Shown: positions 31,145 to 39,779, counted from the stretch's first letter. The stretch is DNA of 64,000 bases from Clostridiaceae bacterium (GCA_902362725.1 CABIXM010000002.1:51913-115912), one strand, 5' to 3'. The notes: a model not told the origin generated them from the sequence alone. Translations and numbers: made by a program.

Positions 31145-31831
31145 TTATATGCCCTCTCTAAAAGAAAACCTTGTAAATTCCATTTTCCGTATGTGTGTTT
31201 TATCTGTACATTCCTCCGGACGCAGAAATGTTATAACACCATTTTTCATGACCGGTCTCCAGAATCGGACAGTCAAATATTTTTTATCTTCCTGCATAAC
31301 CGCTTCCTCCGGGTAAGTCATTCCGTGATACATATACCCCAACGCCAGCTCACCCACAGCATCATAGTACCCTTCTCCCTCGCCGAACTTACATGGGCGT
31401 ATCTCTGCCTGGCATTCTCTGGTTCCTAAAAATATGTCCCTTCGTCCACCAGCCTTCAACGCTCTCTCAATCATATCCGTATACTTTTTCTCATTCCAAT
31501 CACTTTTGCGCTCCGGATAATTTCTATTCCACTCATAATGCGCTTTCACCTGGTACCTCACATCCTGTAAATATGTAAAATATGCCAGGTCCTTGCCCCC
31601 ACCGGAGTAGTTGATCAATAACTGTCCCTTCGTTTCCGTCCGTATTGGGTTCATAACCCGCACCTGATCAATAATCCATATAATTGTTGGCTTCCAGAAA
31701 CAACTCCGTACAGCGCCCCTCAGAGCTTCATATGTCGGCACTATCAAGCTGTTCTTCTCCCCGCCTGGTCGTGTCAGTGGATCTGAAAACAGCGCATAAT
31801 CCCCAACTAGCTCAAATTCTATATCTCTCAT
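31145..31831 (-). CDS. cas5: Type I-C Cas5 (Cas5c/d), pre-crRNA processing
   Basis: ATG at 31829-31831 (MRDIEFELVGDYALFSDPLT) is preferred over TTG at 31846, because GGAGG lies 8 nt before it. The 228-residue protein has the Cas5d block RGAVRSCFWKPTIIWIIDQV, then NPIRTETKG, QVKAHYEWNRN (His expected in the cleavage site) and LGTRECQAEI. In type I-C, Cas5 replaces Cas6 and cuts the repeat RNA. It is the first cas gene here; cas3, which should lie upstream, is absent. Confidence 0.95.
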   Translation of the reverse strand: MRDIEFELVGDYALFSDPLTRPGGEKNSLIVPTYEALRGAVRSCFWKPTIIWIIDQVRVMNPIRTETKGQLLINYSGGGKDLAYFTYLQDVRYQVKAHYEWNRNYPERKSDWNEKKYTDMIERALKAGGRRDIFLGTRECQAEIRPCKFGEGEGYYDAVGELALGYMYHGMTYPEEAVMQEDKKYLTVRFWRPVMKNGVITFLRPEECTDKTHIRKMEFTRFSFREGI

Positions 31832-31920
31832 GCATTTTTCCTCCAATAATTTTCTCCAAAATCATCAGCCATATATTATTTTCCTAGTGTTCAATAATTT
31901 CTTACTGCGTATTGACCATT

Positions 31921-32274
31921 TCATTCTTCTTGCCAGTAAAAGCAATTCTCCAAAGTGCCATTTGTCAGCGTTTCGTATGTCTGCAGCGCGACATTACCGC
32001 CATTATAAATGCTGCCACTTCCTGCACTTGGCATTTTTGCCTTTACCTGTTGCTCATTTCCGAACTCATCTGTCCACGTTCCAACTACATACGTCCCGGT
32101 ATAATGAATGTTTTTTAAGATATAAATGTTTGCAGTCTCTACCTTTGGCTCTTCTATGGTTTTCACCTGATTCTTCTCTGCAGCTGGCTCCCGTATCGCT
32201 GTAACCAATCCTAAAACAGCTACCATACATATAATCAAAATCCCCTCTATTAAGGTACTCCGCTTTATGGTCAT
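31921..32274 (-). CDS. Small membrane-anchored protein
   Basis: The 117-residue protein has one N-terminal membrane helix (residues about 9-26, EGILIICMVAVLGLVTAI) and an outside part with SGSIYNGGNVALQTYETLTN. Its start overlaps the stop of the previous gene. It precedes cas5 by 90 bp on the same strand, with no evident terminator, so the cas genes may be read from this operon. Function unknown. Confidence 0.72.
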   Translation of the reverse strand: MTIKRSTLIEGILIICMVAVLGLVTAIREPAAEKNQVKTIEEPKVETANIYILKNIHYTGTYVVGTWTDEFGNEQQVKAKMPSAGSGSIYNGGNVALQTYETLTNGTLENCFYWQEE

Positions 32275-32579
32275 TTCACTTTTCCTCCCATCTTCAAAAA
32301 CGGCTCACAGAATTGAGTCCAGTTTTTTGCGAACTCTTGCCTCTGCAGTTCTTTTTCCTGCCAGACAAATTTTTCCCTGGTTTTGATAATCTGATATCTT
32401 TTTCTCATTGGTACATCCCGGCTGACGGAATGATAGAACATGTGTTTTGTCACTTGCAACTGTTCAACAATATCTTCTGTTTTCCCGTTATGTATCACCA
32501 TTTTGTCTGTACATAAGTCAAATACATCATATAAGTTCACAGCAACTTCTTCCTCCCTCTGGCTTTCAAATAAAGGCAT
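32271..32579 (-). CDS. Conserved hypothetical protein
   Basis: The open frame reaches 32645, but the first ATG after the upstream gene's coding end is at 32577-32579 (MPLFESQREEEVAVNLYDVF), overlapping that gene by 14 bp, which suggests translational coupling. It is 102 residues, basic and helical (MRKRYQIIKTREKFVWQEKE). No known domain. Confidence 0.66.
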   Translation of the reverse strand: MPLFESQREEEVAVNLYDVFDLCTDKMVIHNGKTEDIVEQLQVTKHMFYHSVSRDVPMRKRYQIIKTREKFVWQEKELQRQEFAKNWTQFCEPFLKMGGKVK

Positions 32580-32925
32580 CGTCCGGCAGAGTATTGGCTT
32601 CTGCTTTCTTAATTCTTCTCTGCAATGTACTTCTGTTGATCCCAAGCTCTCTTGCGATTGCAGCTCTATTCATACCACGACTCTGCAGTATCTTAACCTC
32701 ACCGACCGTCATATCGCTTTTTTTCTTCTTCCGGCCCGCTTTTCTTGTCAATTTTTCCTGCACATGCTCCTGATCATAGCGGATAACCACTTCATTCTGC
32801 TCACTATCTGTAACATTCACATGGATCCCGATTTTTTCCTGTAGAATGGCAAAGTCACTTAATCTTGTGATATTTTCTGCAGATACATCTTTTATGAGCA
32901 AATGCAGCTCCTGCATTTTTCCCAT
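32566..32925 (-). CDS. Helix-turn-helix protein with Hin-like C-terminus
   Basis: This 119-residue protein has a charged middle (RKAGRKKKKSD) and a C-terminal HTH, MTVGEVKILQSRGMNRAAIA then RELGINRSTLQRRIKK, like the resolvase/Hin DNA-binding module but without catalytic domain. It probably binds DNA as a regulator of the surrounding genes. ATG behind GAGGATG, and the previous gene's stop is 2 bp away. Confidence 0.75.
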   Translation of the reverse strand: MGKMQELHLLIKDVSAENITRLSDFAILQEKIGIHVNVTDSEQNEVVIRYDQEHVQEKLTRKAGRKKKKSDMTVGEVKILQSRGMNRAAIARELGINRSTLQRRIKKAEANTLPDDAFI

Positions 32926-32927
32926 TT

Positions 32928-33596
32928 TTACTCATCCTCGTTTCTCATATCAGCGTTTCCTTCGCCTGTCTCCTCCAACAAGTTCTCATAAATTTGCTTC
33001 CACTTTTTTGCATCCTGAATTGCTTCTTCAAAGGTTATCTCTTTTTTGCAGTGCTTTTGATAATCCTGAATCGCATCATTTATGTATTCTTCACTCTCTT
33101 TTATGACCTCTTCCTCGCCCTCTATATATTCCTGCTCGACCTGCTCCCACGCCTCTCTTGACTCATATGATTTCACATAACAATCCTTTTCATAATCATA
33201 TTGGAAGATCTCTTGCCAATCATTATTATCCGGATCCGCAATCTCTCTCTTTGCAGCCTCTATAGCATTTCTGGAATTCCCCCTTCGTTCAACACATTTA
33301 AGAATTTCATCTATCCAACCAATGCCATCCCCCATTTCAAGCAGGTAGCTTCCAAATGTCTGATCCGGGAACATTCTAAAATCGCATCTATTAAACCACC
33401 GTTCTGCGTATTCTCTTTCATCAGATCCATTCGTACATACTCCACAGATAAGATCGTTAATAAAGTTCTCAAGCAGCTTTTCAGGTGTCAGTCCAACTGA
33501 AGCCGCTTTTATGATGAAATCTTCACAGTCATCGTCGATCAAATTTAATTTAAAAGTTCTTTTTCTCATAGTAACTAATTTTTCTTGCGTTGCCAT
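32928..33596 (-). CDS. Conserved hypothetical protein
   Basis: The 222-residue protein (start ATG with GGGGAGG) is strongly acidic and helical, with LLENFINDLICGVCTNGSDE and a coiled tail (EEAIQDAKKWKQIYENLLEE). The initial MRKRTFKLNLIDDD resembles RHH-like starts. Function unknown. It is part of a run of small genes upstream of cas5. Confidence 0.7.
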   Translation of the reverse strand: MATQEKLVTMRKRTFKLNLIDDDCEDFIIKAASVGLTPEKLLENFINDLICGVCTNGSDEREYAERWFNRCDFRMFPDQTFGSYLLEMGDGIGWIDEILKCVERRGNSRNAIEAAKREIADPDNNDWQEIFQYDYEKDCYVKSYESREAWEQVEQEYIEGEEEVIKESEEYINDAIQDYQKHCKKEITFEEAIQDAKKWKQIYENLLEETGEGNADMRNEDE

Positions 33597-33597
33597 C

Positions 33598-33765
33598 TTA
33601 TATTCCTCCCCTGCTCAAATCTGTTCTTTTAACTACTGGCCTGCTGTTTTTCATCCCCTCGTCAGCCAATGGGAAATTCATTTGCAACCGTACATAAACA
33701 TTTTCTGCCTCAGCTCTATATCCTATTGCCTTGAAAAATACTTCTTTTCTATTTTCACCTGCCAC
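33598..33765 (-). CDS. Small hypothetical protein with GTG start
   Basis: A 55-residue frame starts at GTG 33763-33765 (MAGENRKEVFFKAIGYRAEA, ending KRTDLSRGGI) behind GGGAGGG and ends at the ribosome site of the next gene. The N-terminal AGENRKEVFFKAIGYRAEAENVYV is protein-like. No known domain; support is the ribosome site and tight packing. Confidence 0.68.
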   Translation of the reverse strand: MAGENRKEVFFKAIGYRAEAENVYVRLQMNFPLADEGMKNSRPVVKRTDLSRGGI

Positions 33766-33800
33766 TATTACACCCTCCCATATCTGTATCTGCAGACTTT

Positions 33801-34388
33801 CTATGAAACTTCATTTCTTCTTACAAGTTTTTCCTTTTTCTCTTTCCAAAATTTTTCTTCATCTTCCCGCATATCGTTTTCCTGCTTCTTTTCCATCTTT
33901 TTTATAAATGTACAATGCAGTCTTCTATATCTTATATAGTCCATATATGAAAGAATATATATTACTCCATGATCATATATCAGGTCGTGACTATACACTT
34001 CCTCTATTTCTATCTCATCCTCTTCTGGATCCATAGCCTGTTCTCCATTGCTGTACTCTATTTCATCGTCCTGTATCATATAATGTCTATTACCATCTAT
34101 CATGTGGTTCTTTATTATCCGCTCGACATCCTTATATCTGGCTTTTTTCCACTTATAACTCATTCTCTTCTCCAGAATGTCTTTGTATTCTTTTTTTGTA
34201 TTTTTCAAAAATGACACCGTGAGAAATACTGCAGATAACAATATGAATGTAAGAAACATAAATGAATGGCTATCTTTATACTTTACAACTCCTATATTTT
34301 CTACAATTAAAGTTATGCTCATAGCGATAACAAAAGCTATAAAACAATTATTCATAAAGCTGATTTTGCAACGTTCATTGTAACTCAT
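33801..34388 (-). CDS. Two-helix membrane protein
   Basis: The 195-residue protein has two membrane helices (about residues 14-31 and 42-60; FIAFVIAMSITLIV and FMFLTFILLSAVFLTVSFL) followed by a cytoplasmic charged region with many Lys and Glu. ATG with AAGGAGA upstream. Function unknown. Confidence 0.72.
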   Translation of the reverse strand: MSYNERCKISFMNNCFIAFVIAMSITLIVENIGVVKYKDSHSFMFLTFILLSAVFLTVSFLKNTKKEYKDILEKRMSYKWKKARYKDVERIIKNHMIDGNRHYMIQDDEIEYSNGEQAMDPEEDEIEIEEVYSHDLIYDHGVIYILSYMDYIRYRRLHCTFIKKMEKKQENDMREDEEKFWKEKKEKLVRRNEVS

Positions 34389-34473
34389 ATTTTTCTCCTT
34401 ATTCTTCGTTGATTATTCTCCATACAGTAGCGGGCTTTTCCCTGAATTCACATGAAATCAGACAACATACTTA

Positions 34474-35502
34474 TCATTCCCTACATACAGGATTTTCTCT
34501 GCAGATAATTTTTACCGTTTCTTTTAATACCGGAACCACTGTTCTCATTGATATCCAGAGTAAAATTCCAGTGTACAGACTTATATATAATAGTCCATCT
34601 AAATTCAAGCTAAGTCCCAGCAATCCAATCACTGAAGGAACCAAAATTTTTATAATATACTCGCCGCCGCATAAATACAGTGTGTTTTGTCCAATTTCAT
34701 TTAAAGGCTGCATATTCTGAAAGCAGTAAGATATGATAATGATTGCTCCTATTATCAGATACGCTTTTCCCAGCCTTAACAGGGAATTCAATACTTTGTT
34801 TGCCGCCGGTATAACAGTCAGCAAATTGATCTGAAAGTACATCAGAACCGTATACCCAACTGTTATGCATCCCAGGATCCATTTTCCAATTCTGGAACGC
34901 AACGTTCTATTTTCTAAAAACTTATTAACTGCAGGGAATACTAAAAATCCGGAAATGTAGTAGTGCATATAGTAAAACGCACTGTCCAGATTATAAAACC
35001 AATGCGGCACTTCTGCCGGCCGCGGTGTAATCTTATATTCTGCAACCAAAAAAAGTAATGCTCCGGCCGCCAAGATGAGGTACCATTTTCTCATCCGTTT
35101 AATTAACATAAAAAGTAACTTCATCACAAATAAGCAAGTCAGGAACCAAAGTGATGCTGCCAAATAGTTATTCCGGATAAGCCCTTGAGCTATGAGCCTC
35201 AGCCAGCCCTTCACCTCGCTCAGATCTGCATTCGCATTGATAATATGTAATCCCAATGATAGCAATGCAAATATATATGCCGGTATGAGAACTCTTTGCA
35301 TATTTTTCACTATCTCAGCCCGCCAATCGTTTTCTTTGCCGAAATGCTCCGTGCATCCGGCCAGAAAGAAGAATAACGGAACATGGAATTGAAATACGAA
35401 TTTATATGCCGGGCCTGCAGCATCCCCGAAATGTCCCAGATATATTGCATAGATCCCGATTGCTTTCGCAACATCCAGCCATGCAATTCTTTGTGGTTTC
35501 AT
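34474..35502 (-). CDS. Acyltransferase family 3 membrane protein
   Basis: ATG at 35500-35502 (MKPQRIAWLDVAKAIGIYAI) with AAGGTGG upstream gives 342 residues; a GTG at 35514 is less well placed. It has about ten membrane helices and the start R-x-x-x-x-D-x-x-K-A/G-I of acyltransferase-3 enzymes, and FVFQFHVPLFFFLAGC, with His and Pro of the conserved site. These enzymes acetylate cell-wall or surface polysaccharides. It lies with the sortase and adhesin genes, so modification of surface glycans is likely. Confidence 0.87.
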   Translation of the reverse strand: MKPQRIAWLDVAKAIGIYAIYLGHFGDAAGPAYKFVFQFHVPLFFFLAGCTEHFGKENDWRAEIVKNMQRVLIPAYIFALLSLGLHIINANADLSEVKGWLRLIAQGLIRNNYLAASLWFLTCLFVMKLLFMLIKRMRKWYLILAAGALLFLVAEYKITPRPAEVPHWFYNLDSAFYYMHYYISGFLVFPAVNKFLENRTLRSRIGKWILGCITVGYTVLMYFQINLLTVIPAANKVLNSLLRLGKAYLIIGAIIIISYCFQNMQPLNEIGQNTLYLCGGEYIIKILVPSVIGLLGLSLNLDGLLYISLYTGILLWISMRTVVPVLKETVKIICRENPVCRE

Positions 35503-35635
35503 ATGTATTTCCACCTTTCCCTCCTCCTTGGTGCATATTTAATTTTGCAACAAGCGTATCATTCAAATATAAATTCAACAACAAATGTTCGAATATTTAA
35601 TAGATTCTTTATAGATTTTGTAAATTTACATTTTG

Positions 35636-36484
35636 TCATTGAAGTTCTTCCGGAATAAGCGGTGCCTCATTTTTCTGGGCTTTCTCCACAATTTCCGTGT
35701 ATTCTTCATCTGTCTTTAATAATTTTCCTATGACAACCATACGGTTTGTTCCCTTCCCGGCCAGCTCATTCGAGCAGCTGGACAGAGTGATCAAAGAATC
35801 CCCATATTCTATATCAACCGGCACATCCAACCAGTTTCTATCCTTTACCTGTTGCAAAAATTCATCCAGATCTTTCGCTGCCAGGAACCGTGTATAATCT
35901 GAATATCGGAATGCACCTTCTTCCGAATTATCCGTAATAAAATAGGCAAATATGAGCCATTTCCGTGTTCCTGACTCAGAAATTGTCTCAATAATCGGGT
36001 GCGCTTTGTAATATTCAATGTCCTCGTAATATGCCAGATCACAAAAGATATCCCGACTTATTTTGTGGATATTGTGCCCGTATATGACTATATTGCAGCC
36101 TTTTTTCTCTATCTCACTATCTTTGGATAAAAATGGGATCCCGTGGCTATTATATTTTTTATCCAAATCATGATTCAGATAAAATTCTTCGTCTGTTTTT
36201 GTCTGCATAAGCGGGTGATCCAAAATTGTATCCGGGATCCGGATATACCCAACCACATCCGGATTATACTTTTTATACGCCTCAAGAAGTGCCATATCCT
36301 CACCATTGATCTCGTAATAAGGATCCGCATAAATAATCCGATTCTTCCCTGTTTCCGTTTCTGTTTTCTCATTTGAGGCTATCTCGTTTTTATCCTCCGA
36401 GATTCCGTAGAATATCAATGCAGCTCCGATACTTCCAAGTGAAAAAAGCAGCACAATTAACAGCGCCCGCAATATTTTATTCAA
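35636..36484 (-). CDS. srtB: Class B sortase
   Basis: I choose the TTG at 36482-36484 because AGAGGGG lies 7 nt before it; the longer open frame includes a terminator hairpin. The 282-residue enzyme has an N-terminal membrane anchor (KILRALLIVLLFSLGSIGAA), then VVGYIRIPDTILDHPLMQ, VIYGHNI with the catalytic His, and TLSSC with the catalytic Cys, followed by NRMVVIGKL with the catalytic Arg. Class B sortases attach surface proteins to peptidoglycan. The 12.9-kb adhesin gene and lipoproteins upstream are its probable partners. Confidence 0.93.
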   Translation of the reverse strand: MNKILRALLIVLLFSLGSIGAALIFYGISEDKNEIASNEKTETETGKNRIIYADPYYEINGEDMALLEAYKKYNPDVVGYIRIPDTILDHPLMQTKTDEEFYLNHDLDKKYNSHGIPFLSKDSEIEKKGCNIVIYGHNIHKISRDIFCDLAYYEDIEYYKAHPIIETISESGTRKWLIFAYFITDNSEEGAFRYSDYTRFLAAKDLDEFLQQVKDRNWLDVPVDIEYGDSLITLSSCSNELAGKGTNRMVVIGKLLKTDEEYTEIVEKAQKNEAPLIPEELQ

Positions 36485-36506
36485 TACTCTTCCCCTCTTT
36501 CTAAAA

Positions 36507-36533
36507 ATGCCGATGGAAAACACCATCGGCATT
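36507..36533 (-). terminator. Terminator before the sortase gene
   Basis: AATGCCGATGG (36507-36517) and CCATCGGCATT (36523-36533) form an 11-bp perfect stem with a 5-nt loop, and on the minus strand TTT follows. It lies between the small membrane-protein gene and the sortase TTG start, so it partly separates the surface operon from the sortase gene. Confidence 0.78.
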
Positions 36534-36697
36534 CTACTCCTATGAAATATCGCAAAATATATTTTCAATGCTCTTCTGTTTCGCCTCCGCAAGCCTCTCA
36601 GTGACCGGTATTCCCGTTTTCTTATTTTAGTGCAGTAATTCCCGCTCCCATCCTCTTTCCCTGTTTTCTGGCTTCACAGAGCGTCAGAGCTATAAAA

Positions 36698-36838
36698 TCA
36701 CATGAGATACAGACTTAAAAATCTGTACACACACAATATAATCAAAATTGTCCCTGCCACCTTAAATATTCCTCTCACTGTTTTTAACACTAACGCCGCT
36801 CCAAAAATGAGAAAAAACATCAAAATCAGATTTTCCAT
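36698..36838 (-). CDS. 46-residue membrane peptide
   Basis: ATG at 36836-36838 has TGGAGGA 9 nt upstream. The peptide (MENLILMFFLIFGAALVLKT, ending RFLSLYLM) is nearly all hydrophobic with two short membrane helices around a Lys/Arg turn. It is on the strand and in the run of the surface genes. Function unknown. Confidence 0.76.
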   Translation of the reverse strand: MENLILMFFLIFGAALVLKTVRGIFKVAGTILIILCVYRFLSLYLM

Positions 36839-36870
36839 AATACACGCTCCTCCAGACCATCTTTCTCAAG

Positions 36871-37023
36871 TTAAGCCCTTTCTTGTAACTCATTTTTTAT
36901 TTTTACATTGTCCAAGCCTGTCCCCTTCGTTCCGATTCGGACCGTAGCATTGGAAATAGCCGGTCCCGAAAAAGTATTATGCCGATAGATATACCTCACA
37001 ATATAAAGCTCTATTGCTTTCAC
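36871..37023 (-). CDS. 50-residue hypothetical protein with GTG start
   Basis: The GTG at 37021-37023 overlaps the TGA of the previous gene (GTGA) and has AGGAGG 9 nt before it, inside that gene's end. The product (MKAIELYIVRYIYRHNTFSG, ending KIKNELQERA) is basic and protein-like. The overlap and ribosome site support translation. No known domain. Confidence 0.68.
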   Translation of the reverse strand: MKAIELYIVRYIYRHNTFSGPAISNATVRIGTKGTGLDNVKIKNELQERA

Positions 37024-37403
37024 GCTTTCGCTTCCTCCTGTTCGTCACTCCTTCTCGCATCATCTGCAGTATTCCGTAGCAGATTCATAACAATATTTTG
37101 ATTGTCCAAAAGAAACGGATAATTAAATACTTGATTTCCTCGATGATCTATCACCTGGCTATGAGCCGGAAGAGCCGCTGCTATTTCATTCTTTGGCACC
37201 AAATATCCTAATATGCTGTCGTCCTCAAAGCTTATGTACTCGCTCCATAACTTCAGCAGCCGATTTAATACTTCGCCATTTTGCGTCTTCATGGCTTCTA
37301 CAAAATCTTTATAATCCGGATCCGATTTCTTTATCTTAATGTTGGCAATGATATGGAAGCTGATCTCTGCCTCTTCATCTTCCCGTAACACTTCATCTTC
37401 CAT
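37020..37403 (-). CDS. Conserved hypothetical protein
   Basis: ATG at 37401-37403 (MEDEVLREDEEAEISFHIIA) is better spaced from AGGGTG than the TTG at 37409. The 127-residue protein is soluble and acidic, with NIKIKKSDPDYKDFVEAMKT. It lies after the peptidyl-prolyl-like membrane protein in the surface operon. Function unknown. Confidence 0.7.
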   Translation of the reverse strand: MEDEVLREDEEAEISFHIIANIKIKKSDPDYKDFVEAMKTQNGEVLNRLLKLWSEYISFEDDSILGYLVPKNEIAAALPAHSQVIDHRGNQVFNYPFLLDNQNIVMNLLRNTADDARRSDEQEEAKA

Positions 37404-37412
37404 CTGCAATTT

Positions 37413-38045
37413 TCACCCTGCCTTTTTCTCTAAATAACTGCAGGCTTTGTCGTACAGCATCTCTGCAGCTATCGTATCTTTATCACATTCCTGTGCAAAC
37501 CTTTCGGTATCATCCTCATATCCGAATTTTTCTGCATATTCAGGCAGCAATTCTTCGTACTCGTCCGTAGTGATCGTAATACCTTCCTTTTTGGCTATCT
37601 CATACGCCACCAACCGTTCTTTCAGGAACTCTTCATGGGCTGCTACTCTTTCCTGTTCATATTCATCAGTTGTCTTCCCATCATACGTGTCCGCAATATA
37701 CTGCTCATATGTTTTTCCGGCAGCCTGCGCTGCAGATTCCATAATCAAAAATTCTGTTTCCGCTCTCTGGTTTACATACTCTTGATCCAGAACAAACACA
37801 CTATTTGCCACCATATACTCCATGGGATCCGTTCCTTCCGGAACCGCACTTACATCTGCCAGCTTCTCCAGCTTGCTTTCGCCATACATATCCTGCATCA
37901 TTGTAATTGCTGTTTTTCCCGTAGCATTTCCCTCACCTTTACCTGCCAGGAACTGCGGAGACCGTAAATACATGCCAATTACCACTGCTGCTACGATTGC
38001 AACTAAGATTACGCCCCCGATGATCATTTTCTTTTTCTTATCCAT
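37413..38045 (-). CDS. Membrane-anchored trigger-factor/SurA-like protein
   Basis: ATG at 38043-38045 (MDKKKKMIIGGVILVAIVAA) follows GGAGGG. The 210-residue protein has a membrane helix near residues 7-24 and an outside helical part (EYEQERVAAHEEFLKERLVA, EEYEELLPEYAEKFGYED) like the C-terminal chaperone region of trigger factor/SurA-type foldases, but without a PPIase core. It may help fold the large adhesin outside the membrane; this is inference. Confidence 0.6.
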   Translation of the reverse strand: MDKKKKMIIGGVILVAIVAAVVIGMYLRSPQFLAGKGEGNATGKTAITMMQDMYGESKLEKLADVSAVPEGTDPMEYMVANSVFVLDQEYVNQRAETEFLIMESAAQAAGKTYEQYIADTYDGKTTDEYEQERVAAHEEFLKERLVAYEIAKKEGITITTDEYEELLPEYAEKFGYEDDTERFAQECDKDTIAAEMLYDKACSYLEKKAG

Positions 38046-38059
38046 GAAACGTCCCTCCA

Positions 38060-39436
38060 TTACTCTTCACTCTCTTGTGATTGTGTATCGTCCTCATTTG
38101 TGCCATTTGCTTTTTCTGAAAGCTGCTCCAGAATATCTTGACCGGCACTATTGAATATGCTTTCCAGTGATCTATCCTGAAGTTTCATCTGTGAAAGCAA
38201 TATCTGAACCGGCTCCCCTCCATCCGTAGTGATTACTGCAACAATCTTAATATCTGTATTGCCTGGCAGTACATCTCCTTCCACCTCATATGTGCCATCT
38301 TCTCCATTTACTGTTGCTTCTACATAAGTCTTATCTGCTACCACATGCTGTGTAGATACGTTCGTGTCATATAACAGCGAATCCGCTTTCAGGTCCGTTG
38401 CTGCATATTGTCCAATTACACTGTCTTTATCGTCCCATAAAAGTAATGCCATATACTGTACATCACCAGAAGAATTGATGAATGTCTCCGAATTGTATTT
38501 TTCATACTGCTCCGCGGATACAATAACTCCCTTAATATCCGTCTCCTGGATCATTTGAGACATGGCAACATCTTTTGCCAGGGCAATGACAATATATTCG
38601 TTCTTACTATCCGTTGCAGCCTCGTTCTCAACTGTAGGCTGATTTTCTCCCTGGCTTTTCTGCAGCTTTGGCCACACCGTCAATCCCACATAGATTGCAA
38701 CCATCAATATCATAAGCCCCGCAATCAGAATTACTCCCTTCTTCCGTTCCTCCGGAGTTTCCGCTGCACGTTCCTCTTTTCGCTTGGCCTTTTCCTCTTT
38801 TTTTCGCAGGCGTTCTTCTGCAGCTGCTCTCTTCGCTGCTTCCTTTTTCTCTGCAGCTTCCCGTTTTTTAGCCTCTGCCTCTTCTTTTTTCTTCTGCGCT
38901 GCCTCCTCTTTCAGACGTTTTTTCTCAGCTTCTTGAGCTTTGGCTTCCTCTTCCAGCCGACGCTTTTGCTCTTCTCTGGCCGCCAGCTCCTGTTCCAGCT
39001 CTTCACGCTCTTTTTTCGCCTGCTCCTCTTTCTCCCTCTGCTCCGCTTCCGCACGTTTGCGTTGTTCCTCTTCTTCCTGTAACCGTTTGGCCTCAGCTGC
39101 AGCTGCTTCCTCTTCTGCACGTACTCTTGCTTCTGCTTCCTCTGCAGCTCTAATTTTTTCTCCCTTTTCTGCTGCCTCCGGATCTGCTGTATACTCCGGC
39201 ACATTCAATCCATGTTCCACATTATAAGCATACGCTGTTCTAAGCGGCGCCCCATCCTGGACACCCTGCTCATATAGTGCCAATAGCTTTTCATAGGTCT
39301 CCGGTGTTGCCTGGCCAAGTTTTCCACTCGGTAAAATCACTCGGTTTCCCTCATATAAGTCACAGGCAATTTGTTTGGAGTCCCAATTTATAACAACAAA
39401 ACCTATAACCTTTGTTCCTTCCAATGGATTATTCAT
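38060..39436 (-). CDS. Coiled-coil membrane protein with SAF-like extracellular domain
   Basis: ATG at 39434-39436 (MNNPLEGTKVIGFVVINWDS) has GGAGG upstream. The 458-residue protein has a short N-terminal domain, a very long Glu/Lys/Ala-rich coiled coil (about 95-235, with RAEEEAAAAEAKRLQEEEEQ), one membrane helix (about 240-262), and an outer part with ALAKDVAMSQMIQETDIKGV and ATDLKADSLLYDTNVS, like the SAF domain of CpaB pilus-assembly proteins. The coiled coil would lie in the cytoplasm. A role in assembling or regulating the surface structure is possible. Confidence 0.68.
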   Translation of the reverse strand: MNNPLEGTKVIGFVVINWDSKQIACDLYEGNRVILPSGKLGQATPETYEKLLALYEQGVQDGAPLRTAYAYNVEHGLNVPEYTADPEAAEKGEKIRAAEEAEARVRAEEEAAAAEAKRLQEEEEQRKRAEAEQREKEEQAKKEREELEQELAAREEQKRRLEEEAKAQEAEKKRLKEEAAQKKKEEAEAKKREAAEKKEAAKRAAAEERLRKKEEKAKRKEERAAETPEERKKGVILIAGLMILMVAIYVGLTVWPKLQKSQGENQPTVENEAATDSKNEYIVIALAKDVAMSQMIQETDIKGVIVSAEQYEKYNSETFINSSGDVQYMALLLWDDKDSVIGQYAATDLKADSLLYDTNVSTQHVVADKTYVEATVNGEDGTYEVEGDVLPGNTDIKIVAVITTDGGEPVQILLSQMKLQDRSLESIFNSAGQDILEQLSEKANGTNEDDTQSQESEE

Positions 39437-39779
39437 CGCTTTTCCTCCGTTTCTCAATTTCTAAATCTTTTTTATATTTTTCTCCGAATATCTCCTGCAT
39501 TTTTTCCTGATATAGCCGGATCCGTCTATCATGTTCCTGTTTGTTTTGTGGCTCGAACATGCTGTCAATCTCATAATCTGTCATATACATAGTGTCTGTG
39601 CGAAGCGTAAAGTCCTCCGGATTTTCCAGTAGAACATCCGTTATTAGCCCTTCTATTCTTCCATAGCTGCTCTCTTTTCTTATATCCACGCAAATCACAT
39701 TTGCTGAACAGTAAAAGATTTGTGTCAGCTGCTGCAATTCATGATCACCCAATTTTCTTACATAATTTATTCGCTCCAC
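39429..39779 (-). CDS. Conserved hypothetical protein
   Basis: This 116-residue protein starts with GTG (39777-39779, AGGTAA upstream) and ends with a charged helix (YQEKMQEIFGEKYKKDLEIE). It overlaps the next gene by 8 bp. The middle (MYMTDYEIDSMFE) has no match to domains I know. Confidence 0.68.
   Translation of the reverse strand: MERINYVRKLGDHELQQLTQIFYCSANVICVDIRKESSYGRIEGLITDVLLENPEDFTLRTDTMYMTDYEIDSMFEPQNKQEHDRRIRLYQEKMQEIFGEKYKKDLEIEKRRKSDE

Noticed and set aside
26063..31831. Type III or type IV CRISPR system
   Set aside because: Cas7, Cas8c and Cas5 carry type I-C signatures, and no Cas10, Csm/Cmr, Csf or DinG gene is visible.
36702..36947. Plus-strand frame of 81 codons
   Set aside because: Two small minus-strand genes with ribosome sites cover the same region and fit the operon better.
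38555..39082. Plus-strand frame opposite the coiled-coil gene
   Set aside because: The Phe/Leu/Ser-rich composition is only the reverse of Glu/Lys codons; no ribosome site.
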